Source: Brevibacterium paucivorans
GTDB taxonomy: Bacteria; Actinomycetota; Actinomycetes; Actinomycetales; Brevibacteriaceae
Assembly: GCF_016907735.1 (NCBI RefSeq)
Contig: NZ_JAFBCP010000001.1
Coordinates: 868,001 to 932,000 of the forward strand
DNA length: 64,000 bases
Reading direction: 5' to 3'
The notes beneath the pieces are model-generated. The model had not been told where the DNA came from, searched no databases, and worked only from the letters and a program-made list of their open reading frames with translations. The translations under genes were made by a program, and so were the position numbers. The number at the start of each line of letters is the position of its first letter. Position 1 is the stretch's first letter. This document shows, piece by piece, positions 7,542 to 15,157 of this stretch.

Positions 7542-8459
7542 GTGTCACACACACGTGAGATGAAAGTGGACGACAGCGTCCGCGAACTCCTGCGCGAAGT
7601 GACCGCTCATGACCACGTGGCGCCGCTGTCTGACGGTGTCCTCGGTGCGCTTGATCAGGTTGGCGACTCTGGGACGCACGCGCCTGTCTCCCTTGGGCTT
7701 GTCTTTGAGGGCCGGTTGGCAGGGTTTGGCGCGGTTGTTGACCAGGGCGAACGTAGTGCCGTGGAAATGTGTGTGGCGCAGGAGTTCCGCGGCCGAGGTG
7801 GCGGCCGGCTTCTTGCTGAAGATCTCCGCGCGCGTGCCCGTGAGGCGGGTGTTTTGGCGCGCACGTGGGCGTGGTCCCACGGCGACCACCCAGCCGCCCA
7901 GACGCTAGCCGATTCGTTTGGATACTCACGTGAACGAGTCCTGTTGCAGCTGTCGACGAAGACGGTGGCAGAGGGGCTTGCTGTTCCGGACGTGCGCGTG
8001 CCCGAGGGCGTTGAAATCCGTACCTACCAACCTGGTGATGAAGTGCGGTGGCGCGAAATCAACAACGCTGCGTTTAGTTGGCACCCCGAACAGGGCAACC
8101 AGAGCGCGCAGGACTACGCGAAGATTGTGGAAGACCCTGGTTTTGATCCAGCTTCCGTTTTCTTTGCGGTTCAGAATGGTGAGGTTGTGGGTTTCCATCA
8201 CACGAAGATTCACACTACCCACCCCAGTGGGCTCACCATGGGTGAGGTTTACGTCATTGGAGTGGACCCGCAGGTCCACTCGCGTGGCCTGGGTACGGCC
8301 TTGATGATTGCGGGCATGCGACACCTTATAGATAGTGGAGTGGACGCGATTGAGTTGTACGTCGAGTCTGACAACGACTCAGCACTCCATGTGTATAGGA
8401 AGCTGGGGTTTGTGAACGAAATCCGCCACATAAGCTACGCACCTCAGGAACACACGTGA
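7542..8459 (+). CDS. mshD: Mycothiol synthase (acetyltransferase)
   Basis: A 305-residue protein made of two GNAT domains. The first holds FRGRGGGRLLAEDL near residue 85; the second holds QVHSRGLGTALMIAGMRHL near 245. MshD acetylates Cys-GlcN-inositol with acetyl-CoA, the last step of mycothiol synthesis, making the main low-molecular-weight thiol of actinomycetes. Start is GTG 7542 after GAGAAAGGA. It lies 12 bases from the glnR-like gene and overlaps the next gene by GTGA (4 bases), so the three genes form an operon. Length matches known MshD proteins. Confidence 0.88.
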   Translation: MSHTREMKVDDSVRELLREVTAHDHVAPLSDGVLGALDQVGDSGTHAPVSLGLVFEGRLAGFGAVVDQGERSAVEMCVAQEFRGRGGGRLLAEDLRARAREAGVLARTWAWSHGDHPAAQTLADSFGYSRERVLLQLSTKTVAEGLAVPDVRVPEGVEIRTYQPGDEVRWREINNAAFSWHPEQGNQSAQDYAKIVEDPGFDPASVFFAVQNGEVVGFHHTKIHTTHPSGLTMGEVYVIGVDPQVHSRGLGTALMIAGMRHLIDSGVDAIELYVESDNDSALHVYRKLGFVNEIRHISYAPQEHT

Positions 8460-9430
8460 GCCCCACCCCCGTTTCCAACGCAGGCGAATCCGCACGGCTG
8501 AACGCCGATGTGCTGGCAGCTGGTGCCGTGCTGTGGCGCAAAGCCGGTGGTCGTCTTGAAGTGCTTCTGGTACACCGGCCCAAATACGACGACTGGGCGT
8601 GGCCAAAAGGCAAAGTCGAAAAAGGCGAAACGCTACCCGAATGCGCGATCCGAGAAATTGAAGAAGAAACCGGATACCGAGTGACGCTTGGACTCCCCTT
8701 GCCGCCAGCCCGGTACACGGTGGGAAAGAAACTTTCCAAGCACGTCGAATACTGGGCGGCGCACGTCGAAACGGAAGCACCACCTCGGCCTGCTAATCCA
8801 AAAGAAATTGACAAGGCTGTGTGGTTGCCCATCGAAGATGCACGGAACAAGCTCACTCGCTTTTCTGACCGCGAGCAGCTTGACCGGCTGGAGCAGGCGC
8901 ACCAGACGGGTAGCTTGTACGGGTTTCCAGTGATCATCGTGCGTCATGGGAAGGCGTTTCCCCGTTCCAAGTGGCACGAGACAGAACAGTTGCGGCCGTT
9001 GTTGGGTCTGGGAACGCGCCAGTCTTTAGCGCTGACTGGACTTTTAGACGCGTGGGAGCCCAGGCGTTTGATCTCCAGTCCGTGGAAACGGTGCGTGGCC
9101 ACACTCAAACCGTATTCCGCGTCTACGGGGCGGAATATCAAAACCATTAAATGGCTCAGCGAAAAGAACAATTCAAATAAGCCTGAAAAGACAAAGCAGG
9201 CGCTAGAAAAGATCATTGCGAAAGAACAGGCGGTTGCGATTTGCACCCACCGGCCTGTTTTGCCGACGGTTTTCCGCACGCTCGCATCCTTTGCGCCTAC
9301 GGGGCTTGCCGAAAAGCTCCCAAGTGAAGACCCGTACATGAACCCCGGCGAGATTCTGATTGCTTATTTCCGCCCGGGGCCCGTGCCACGGATTGTTGAG
9401 GTGGAGAGGTACCGGCCCATTGACACTTAG
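8456..9430 (+). CDS. NUDIX hydrolase fused to a histidine-phosphatase domain (MutT1-like)
   Basis: A 324-residue, two-domain protein. The N-terminal NUDIX box reads GKVEKGETLPECAIREIEEE plus TGY near residues 52-74. The C-terminal half (about 162-318) is a histidine-phosphatase fold starting VIIVRHGKAFPR, with ICTHRPVLP holding the second catalytic histidine. The same fusion occurs in mycobacterial MutT1, which removes 8-oxo-(d)GTP and diadenosine polyphosphates. The start overlaps the mshD stop by four bases. Substrate is inferred from architecture only. Confidence 0.85.
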   Translation: MSPTPVSNAGESARLNADVLAAGAVLWRKAGGRLEVLLVHRPKYDDWAWPKGKVEKGETLPECAIREIEEETGYRVTLGLPLPPARYTVGKKLSKHVEYWAAHVETEAPPRPANPKEIDKAVWLPIEDARNKLTRFSDREQLDRLEQAHQTGSLYGFPVIIVRHGKAFPRSKWHETEQLRPLLGLGTRQSLALTGLLDAWEPRRLISSPWKRCVATLKPYSASTGRNIKTIKWLSEKNNSNKPEKTKQALEKIIAKEQAVAICTHRPVLPTVFRTLASFAPTGLAEKLPSEDPYMNPGEILIAYFRPGPVPRIVEVERYRPIDT

Positions 9431-9526
9431 GGGCACACCCAGGACCCTCACCAGCACCCCTACCAGATTCGCCTAATACCTCGTTGTGATGAAAAAGTAA
9501 CCAAGATCTCAACTTTTTCTAAGCGA

Positions 9527-9548
9527 ATTAACCCCCCGTTAACCTGAA
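9527..9548 (+). promoter_or_regulatory. Candidate PHO box (direct repeat) upstream of pstS
   Basis: Two 11-base units in tandem share TTAACC: one at 9527-9537, the next at 9538-9548 (starting GTTAACCTGA). Actinobacterial PhoP binds direct repeats of 11-base units resembling GTTCACC. The position, about 90 bases before the pstS start, fits phosphate-starvation activation of the pst operon. Repeat and spacing are seen; PhoP binding is inference. Confidence 0.5.
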
Positions 9549-9633
9549 CTGATACTTGCGTAAACCATGGACTTTTAACGTTGAGTTGCACGTGGGGAAC
9601 TTCCCCAACTCGAACAGACCGAAAGGTATCCTC

Positions 9634-10725
9634 GTGAAGCTCAAGCGTTTCGCACCTGCCGCAGCAATTCTGGCTGCTGGCGCACTGACCCTGTCCGCTT
9701 GCGGTGGCTCCTCTGACAACGGAGACAAGGGCGGCGACAACGGTGGCGACAAGGCCGTATCCGGCACCCTGATCGGTGGTGGCGCTTCCTCGCAGGAAGC
9801 TGCTATGACCGCTTGGGCCGAAGGCGTTAAGGCTGACAACCCTGAACTCTCCGTCAACTACGACCCAGTTGGTTCCGGTTCCGGACGTAAAGGTTTCCTG
9901 GGTAGCCAGTACTCCTTCGCTGGTTCCGACGCAGCTCTGAAGGACGAAGAGCTCGAAGAAGCAAAGAAGGTTTGCGGCGACGGTGGTGCTTTCCACGTTC
10001 CTGCATACATCTCCCCAATTGCAGTTGCTTACAACCTTCCTGACGTTGACGAAGTTAAGCTCGACGCAGAAACCATCGCTAAGATCTTCGCTGGCGAAAT
10101 CAAGAAGTGGAACGACGACGCAATCGCAAAGCAGAACGAAGGCGTTGAACTTCCTGACATGGACATCGTTCCTGTCCACCGTGCAGACGACTCCGGTACC
10201 ACCGAAAACTTCACCGCTTACCTCACCGAAGCTGCTGGTGACGCTTGGAAGCCAGGCGAAATCGAAACCTGGCCAAAGGAACTCGGTGGCGAATCTGCAC
10301 AGCAGACCTCCGGTGTTGTTTCGCTGACCCAGCAGAAGGAAGGTGCGATCACCTACGCTGACGCTTCACAGGTTGGTGAACTCGGAACCGTTTCCGTCAA
10401 GGTCGGTGAAGAATACGTTCCTTACTCAGCAGAAGCTGCTGCGAAGATGGTTGACGCTTCCAAGCCTGGCGAAGCTGGCGCTATCGAACTCGACCGTAAG
10501 AGCGAAGAATCGGGCGTTTACCCAATCGTTCTGGTTTCCTACCACATCTACTGCAAGCAGTACCAGGACCAGGAAACCGCTGACCTTGCAAAGGCATTCG
10601 CTTCCTACGTAGTGTCCGAAAAGGGCCAGAAGGACGCAGAAGCTGCTGCAGGTAACGCTCCTATCTCGCAGACCACTCGCGACGCTGCGATGAAGGAAAT
10701 CGACGCTATCACTGCTCAGGGCTAA
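9634..10725 (+). CDS. pstS: Phosphate-binding lipoprotein of the high-affinity Pst system
   Basis: A 363-residue lipoprotein. GTG 9634 is chosen because it follows GAAAGG and gives a clean signal peptide (VKLKRFAPAAAILAAGA) with lipobox LSAC; a longer frame upstream lacks these. After a Gly/Asp-rich tether come GGGASSQEAAMTAW, VGSGSGRKGF, FAGSDAA and VHRADDSGTTENF, the PstS phosphate-binding loops. It captures inorganic phosphate at the cell surface for PstCAB. Codon use is strongly biased toward a few codons, as expected for an abundant protein. A hairpin after the gene probably sets its excess over the permease genes. Confidence 0.95.
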   Translation: MKLKRFAPAAAILAAGALTLSACGGSSDNGDKGGDNGGDKAVSGTLIGGGASSQEAAMTAWAEGVKADNPELSVNYDPVGSGSGRKGFLGSQYSFAGSDAALKDEELEEAKKVCGDGGAFHVPAYISPIAVAYNLPDVDEVKLDAETIAKIFAGEIKKWNDDAIAKQNEGVELPDMDIVPVHRADDSGTTENFTAYLTEAAGDAWKPGEIETWPKELGGESAQQTSGVVSLTQQKEGAITYADASQVGELGTVSVKVGEEYVPYSAEAAAKMVDASKPGEAGAIELDRKSEESGVYPIVLVSYHIYCKQYQDQETADLAKAFASYVVSEKGQKDAEAAAGNAPISQTTRDAAMKEIDAITAQG

Positions 10726-10757
10726 TTGCTTGAGCCTTAAGAGCATGAGCTGAAAGG

Positions 10758-10794
10758 ACAGCCACCGGACCCGTTGTCTGGGTCTGGTGGCTGT
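10758..10794 (+). terminator. Hairpin between pstS and pstC (attenuator or processing site)
   Basis: ACAGCCACCGGACCC pairs with GGGTCTGGTGGCTGT (one G-T pair) around a 7-base loop, followed by TCTATG with no long U-run. Placed 33 bases after pstS and 73 before pstC, it fits partial termination or mRNA stabilisation that keeps PstS in excess. Confidence 0.65.
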
Positions 10795-10866
10795 TCTATG
10801 CACACACCTTTTCACACATATCCACTAGCGGGACTTACCCGCTTTCGTTTAATTTAGGGATTTATT

Positions 10867-11844
10867 GTGAGCCATACTACTGCGGAGCCACAGGACAAGA
10901 AGGCTCCCTCGGTCACCAAGTCTGCGCGTGGTGGCGCGGCTGGAGACAAGGTCTTCTCTGGCCTTGCGCTGGTTGCCGGTGCCATCATTCTTCTGGTCCT
11001 CGCGTTCGTTGCAATCTTCCTGGTAGTCGAGTCCCTTCCAGCACTGTGGCCAAAGATCTTTTCGAGCCAAGACAGCATCGTCAGTGCGGACAACTTCTTC
11101 CAGTACGTCTGGCCGCTTATGGCTGGAACGCTCATCGCATCGGCAATTGCACTTCTTATTGCTACCCCGATCGCGGTGGGAGTCGCTCTCTTCATTTCGC
11201 ACTACGCACCTCGTAAAATCGCAACTCCGGTTGGGTACGTCATCGACTTGCTCGCTGCGATTCCTTCTGTTGTCTACGGTGCGTGGGGTATGACATTCCT
11301 CGCTTCTTCGCTGGTCCCTGCGTATGCGTGGCTCAACAAGTACTTGGGCTGGATCCCACTGTTCGGCGGTGAAGCCTCGAACACCGGTCGTACGATCCTG
11401 ACATCCGGAATCGTGCTTTCAGTCATGATTCTGCCCATCATTACGTCGCTGTGTCGTGAAATCTTCGTCCAGACTCCTAAACTGCACGAAGAAGCCGCGC
11501 TGGCACTTGGCGCAACGCGCTGGGAAATGATTCGCATGACGGTGTTCCCATTCGCGCGCGCCGGTATCATTTCGTCCATCATGCTTGGGCTTGGGCGTGC
11601 GCTCGGTGAAACCATGGCTGTGACCCTGGTGCTTTCGCCCGGTATCTTCTCGCTCAGCCTCATTTCGTCCGGACACAACGCAACTATCCCGTCAGAAATT
11701 GCTCTGAACTTCCCAGAAGCGTTCGGAATGCGCCAGAACGAACTGATTGCAGCTGGTTTGATGCTGTTCATCATCACCCTGGTCGTCAACATGCTTGCGC
11801 GCTGGATCGTCAGCCGCCACAAAGAATTCTCGGGGGCTAACTAA
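10867..11844 (+). CDS. pstC: Phosphate ABC transporter permease PstC
   Basis: A 325-residue inner-membrane protein with six or so helices after a charged cytoplasmic N-terminus. The binding-protein-dependent transport loop is around EAALALGATRWEMIRMTVFP (about 213-232). It forms the phosphate channel with PstA. GTG 10867 follows TTTAGGG. Its stop TAA overlaps the pstA ATG by one base, indicating coupled translation. It belongs to the pstSCAB operon. Confidence 0.93.
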   Translation: MSHTTAEPQDKKAPSVTKSARGGAAGDKVFSGLALVAGAIILLVLAFVAIFLVVESLPALWPKIFSSQDSIVSADNFFQYVWPLMAGTLIASAIALLIATPIAVGVALFISHYAPRKIATPVGYVIDLLAAIPSVVYGAWGMTFLASSLVPAYAWLNKYLGWIPLFGGEASNTGRTILTSGIVLSVMILPIITSLCREIFVQTPKLHEEAALALGATRWEMIRMTVFPFARAGIISSIMLGLGRALGETMAVTLVLSPGIFSLSLISSGHNATIPSEIALNFPEAFGMRQNELIAAGLMLFIITLVVNMLARWIVSRHKEFSGAN

Positions 11845-13037
11845 TGTCGAAAAACATTGAGACAAACACTGACACCAAGACCGAGGCGCCTAAGACTCTT
11901 GCGCGCAAGGGTAAGCAGAAGAACTCTTTGACCGCTGGTCAGAAGCCGTCGTGGATCTGGCTTGCTGTTCTGGCTGGCGCTGCGGTTGTGGGGCTCGCAT
12001 GGACGTTCTTGGTTCAGCACACGTTCTCCCTTGTGGGCTTTGCGATCATCACTGCGATTGCGTACATCATCGGAATGTACATCGTGACGTTCGCGATGGA
12101 GAATCGTCGTCGCGCAGCAGACGGGCTCTGGAAGAACCTCGTGTGGGCGACCTTCATCATTGCGCTCCTCCCGCTGGTTTCTGTTATTTGGACTGTGGTT
12201 GCGAACGGTCTGCCAAGCCTGATCCGCAACCCTGCGATGCTCTTCCAAGACATGGATGGGGTCACCGGTGCGACTGACCAGCAGACCGCGCAAGGCGGAC
12301 CGCTCATGGGTGGTTTCGCACACGGTCTGGTGGGTACGCTCATGATCACGCTGCTTGCCACCATCATTTCGGTGCCTGTGGGACTCATGACCTCGATCTA
12401 CCTGGTTGAGTACGGTAAAGGAAAGCTGTTCTCGCGTGCGATCACGTTCTTCGTGGACGTTATGACCGGTATTCCGTCGATTGTTGCGGGTCTGTTCGCG
12501 TTCGCCGTGTTCCAGTTGTTCATCACGACGTTCATTGGAACGAGCCCGGCTAAACTGCAGCTGGTCAAGATGGGCTTCACGGCGGCGATCGCGCTGTCGA
12601 TCCTGATGATCCCGGTTGTGGTGCGCTCGACGGAAGAAATGTTGCGCGTTGTTCCGAACGAACTGCGCGAGGCGTCCTATGCGCTGGGTGTTCGTAAGTG
12701 GCGCACCATTGTGAAGGTTGTTCTTCCTACCTCGATCTCGGGTATCGCTTCTGGTGTGACGCTGGCAATCGCCCGTGTTACCGGTGAAACCGCACCGATC
12801 CTGGTGACCGCAGGTTACATCGCAACGACCAACTGGAATGTGTTCAACGGATGGATGACTGCCCTTCCGGTGTACATCTACCGTCAGCTCGTCAACCCAA
12901 CTGCACCGGCAGCACCGGACCCATCGATCGCACGTGCATGGGCAGCGGCTCTGGTTCTGATCGTCATCGTGATGCTCCTGAACCTGGTTGCTCGTGTTAT
13001 CGCCAAGGCGTTCGCCCCTAAGAAGACCGGTCGCTAA
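11844..13037 (+). CDS. pstA: Phosphate ABC transporter permease PstA
   Basis: A 397-residue permease, longer than the usual 280-300, owing to about 100 extra N-terminal residues. These hold a basic cytoplasmic tail and two extra membrane helices before the first canonical helix. The family loop [22 protein letters not shown] lies near residues 273-294. Together with PstC it forms the translocation path. The start overlaps the pstC stop by one base; pstB begins 25 bases after the end. Confidence 0.93.
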   Translation: MSKNIETNTDTKTEAPKTLARKGKQKNSLTAGQKPSWIWLAVLAGAAVVGLAWTFLVQHTFSLVGFAIITAIAYIIGMYIVTFAMENRRRAADGLWKNLVWATFIIALLPLVSVIWTVVANGLPSLIRNPAMLFQDMDGVTGATDQQTAQGGPLMGGFAHGLVGTLMITLLATIISVPVGLMTSIYLVEYGKGKLFSRAITFFVDVMTGIPSIVAGLFAFAVFQLFITTFIGTSPAKLQLVKMGFTAAIALSILMIPVVVRSTEEMLRVVPNELREASYALGVRKWRTIVKVVLPTSISGIASGVTLAIARVTGETAPILVTAGYIATTNWNVFNGWMTALPVYIYRQLVNPTAPAAPDPSIARAWAAALVLIVIVMLLNLVARVIAKAFAPKKTGR

Positions 13038-13062
13038 GGCCGCAAAGAAGAAGGAAACACTT

Positions 13063-13842
13063 ATGTCAAAGCGCATCCAAGCCATTGACCTAGACGTCTA
13101 CTACGGCAACTTCCTTGCGGTAGAGAAGGTCAACATCGACATTGCACCTCGTAGCGTCACCGCATTCATCGGTCCTTCCGGTTGCGGTAAGACCACGTTC
13201 CTCCGCACCATCAACCGTATGCACGAAGTGCTTCCTGGTGCTCGCGCCGAGGGTCAGATTCTGCTGGACAACGAAGACATTTACGGACCTGGCGTGGACC
13301 CTGTTGTGGTTCGCACCCAGGTGGGCATGGTTTTCCAGCGCCCAAACCCGTTCCCCACGATGTCGATTCGTGAAAACGTTCTGGCGGGTTACAAGCTCAA
13401 CGGAACTCGTCTGAGCTCGCAGCGTGCGAACGAAATCGTTGAGCGTTCGCTCACAGGTGCAAACCTGTGGAACGAGGTGAAGGACCGTCTGGACCGCCCA
13501 GGCTCCGGCCTTTCCGGTGGTCAGCAGCAGCGTCTGTGCATTGCTCGCACGATTGCTGTTGAACCAGATGTGATCCTCATGGACGAACCTTGTTCAGCTC
13601 TTGACCCGATTTCGACCTTGGCTGTTGAGGATCTGATTAACGACCTCAAGGAACAGTTCACGGTTGTGATCGTGACCCACAACATGCAGCAGGCTGCACG
13701 TGTGGCTGACAAGACCGCGTTCTTCAACATTGCGGGAACCGGTAAGCCAGGTCACCTCATTGAATACGATGACACTTCGGTCATCTTCTCGAACCCCTCG
13801 CACGAGGAGACCCAGAACTACATTTCTGGTCGCTTCGGATAA
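13063..13842 (+). CDS. pstB: Phosphate ABC transporter ATPase PstB
   Basis: A 259-residue ATPase. ATG 13063 is chosen over a longer frame because AAGAAGGAAAC precedes it and [17 protein letters not shown] is the normal PstB opening. Walker A is [10 protein letters not shown], the signature [16 protein letters not shown], Walker [14 protein letters not shown]. The PstB-specific VFQRPNPFP is present. It drives phosphate import and ends the operon, followed by a strong terminator. No phoU is adjacent. Confidence 0.95.
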   Translation: MSKRIQAIDLDVYYGNFLAVEKVNIDIAPRSVTAFIGPSGCGKTTFLRTINRMHEVLPGARAEGQILLDNEDIYGPGVDPVVVRTQVGMVFQRPNPFPTMSIRENVLAGYKLNGTRLSSQRANEIVERSLTGANLWNEVKDRLDRPGSGLSGGQQQRLCIARTIAVEPDVILMDEPCSALDPISTLAVEDLINDLKEQFTVVIVTHNMQQAARVADKTAFFNIAGTGKPGHLIEYDDTSVIFSNPSHEETQNYISGRFG

Positions 13843-13860
13843 TCCCGGATGCACGAACGA

Positions 13861-13887
13861 GGGCCGCACCTGTGACGGGTGCGGCCC
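13861..13887 (+). terminator. Terminator of pstSCAB
   Basis: GGGCCGCACC pairs perfectly with GGTGCGGCCC around a 7-base loop, followed by TTCGTGTTT. It starts 18 bases after the pstB stop and lies before the convergent tag gene. Confidence 0.8.
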
Positions 13888-13950
13888 TTCGTGTTTCTGG
13901 GTGCTGTGTGTTGTTGTTCCAGAGTGTTGCTGCTCTTAACTGCTGTTGGT

Positions 13951-14571
13951 TTATGAGCAGTCCGGTTTGTATGCTCCTGGCACGTGTGTGTCCACAATTC
14001 CGACGGCTTCCATGAGAGCGAACATGGTGGTGGGGCCAACGAATCGGAAGCCTCGTTTGCGCAGTTCTTTCGCGAGTGCGTGGGACTCAGGTGAGGTGGT
14101 CGGGATTTCACTCACAGTCTGCGGGGGTGTCCACGAGTCCGGCCGGAACGACCACACAAGGTCAGCCAGTCCCCCGCTGTCGCGAAGTTGCAGAGTTGCG
14201 TGAGCGTTGTTGATTGTGGCGTCGATTTTTGCCCGGTTGCGCACGATTCGAGTATCTGCCATTAGGCGAGCTCGGTCGGTGTCGTCGAAACTGGCAACGA
14301 CCTCGGGGTTGAAACCGGCGAACGCCTCCCGGAACGCCGGCCGCTTCTTCAGGATCGTCACCCACGAGAGTCCCGACTGGAAAGCTTCAAGGGACAGCCG
14401 TTCGAAGATGCCGGTTTCATCGGTGACGGGCACGCCCCATTCGTGGTCGTAGTAGTCGCGAAGAAGCGGGTCATGCACGGCCCATGGCGGGCGGGCAAGT
14501 CCGTCGGCCGCTACGATGAGGCCACGTGCGGTAGCGGCGGCGTGGCTGAGTGAGGTGGGGCGGTCGGTCAC
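13951..14571 (-). CDS. tag: DNA-3-methyladenine glycosylase I
   Basis: A 206-residue Tag-family glycosylase that excises 3-methyladenine. Family landmarks are YYDHEWGVP (catalytic Glu), FERLSLEAFQSGLSWVTILKKR, RIVRNRAKIDATINNA and KRGFRFVGPTTMFALMEAVGIVD. Oddities: the N-terminal Cys of the zinc snap is replaced (RPPWA where most have RCxWA), and the C-terminal Cys is displaced (DTHVPGAYKPDC), so the structural zinc is probably lost. GTG 14571 overlaps the ogt stop by four bases; tag and ogt form a two-gene alkylation-repair operon. Confidence 0.88.
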   Translation of the reverse strand: MTDRPTSLSHAAATARGLIVAADGLARPPWAVHDPLLRDYYDHEWGVPVTDETGIFERLSLEAFQSGLSWVTILKKRPAFREAFAGFNPEVVASFDDTDRARLMADTRIVRNRAKIDATINNAHATLQLRDSGGLADLVWSFRPDSWTPPQTVSEIPTTSPESHALAKELRKRGFRFVGPTTMFALMEAVGIVDTHVPGAYKPDCS

Positions 14572-15062
14572 TGTTCGAGCTCCAATAGCGTTCGTTTCAT
14601 GTCCAGGCCACCCGCGTAGCCGCCGAGTGACCCGTCAGACCGGAGTACCCGGTGGCACGGAATGACGATGGGCACCGGGTTTGTGGCACACGCCGAGCCC
14701 ACGGCGCGCACCGCGCGAGGCCGGCCCACCGCCTCGGCGACTTGAGTGTACGTGCGCGTTTCCCCGTACGGGATTGTCACGAGGTGTTCCAGCACGGCCC
14801 GCCTGAAATCGGTGGTTTCGCTGAGGTCTATGTTCATGTCGAACGTGGTTCGCTGGCCGCTGAAGTATTCGTCGAGTTGCTGGGTGATGGTGCCGAGGTG
14901 TTCCCCTGTGTCGTGCGTCCCGGTGTCGTGGGTTGCGACGGTTGCGGGGCGGGGCGGTTCGATGTTTTGCCCCGGCAGCCCGACGTTGACGAGCGCACCG
15001 TTGCGCGTGACAAGTAGTAGCTCGCCCAGAGGTGTTGGGTGGGTGCAGTAGTTAAGTGTCAT
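14568..15062 (-). CDS. ogt: Methylated-DNA-[protein]-cysteine S-methyltransferase
   Basis: A 164-residue suicide repair protein. The active-site motif VIPCHRVL holds the acceptor Cys near residue 133, and ATNPVPI and GYAGGLDMKRTLLELE are also typical. It transfers the methyl group of O6-methylguanine to itself. Between residues 40 and 55 is a short THDTGTHDTGEH duplication in the N-terminal domain. It is the first gene of the ogt-tag pair, overlapping tag by four bases. No ada-type regulator domain is attached. Confidence 0.92.
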   Translation of the reverse strand: MTLNYCTHPTPLGELLLVTRNGALVNVGLPGQNIEPPRPATVATHDTGTHDTGEHLGTITQQLDEYFSGQRTTFDMNIDLSETTDFRRAVLEHLVTIPYGETRTYTQVAEAVGRPRAVRAVGSACATNPVPIVIPCHRVLRSDGSLGGYAGGLDMKRTLLELEQ

Positions 15063-15157
15063 TGCTCTCCGGCCGTAAGTACGGGCTTGGTGGATGGTTT
15101 CAACAGTACGTCAGTACAGCTAGCTGACACTGCTCGCATCAGAACGGTGGTAGTAAA

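Noticed and set aside
9556-9633. Longer N-terminus for PstS
   Set aside because: The extra 26 residues put a charged stretch before the signal peptide and lack a ribosome site; GTG 9634 has both signal and site.
11841-13085. A 414-codon open frame opposite pstA
   Set aside because: Its product is an improbable mix of His, Arg, Asp and Asn, exactly what the reverse of GC-rich pstA codons yields, and it lies entirely over a certain gene.
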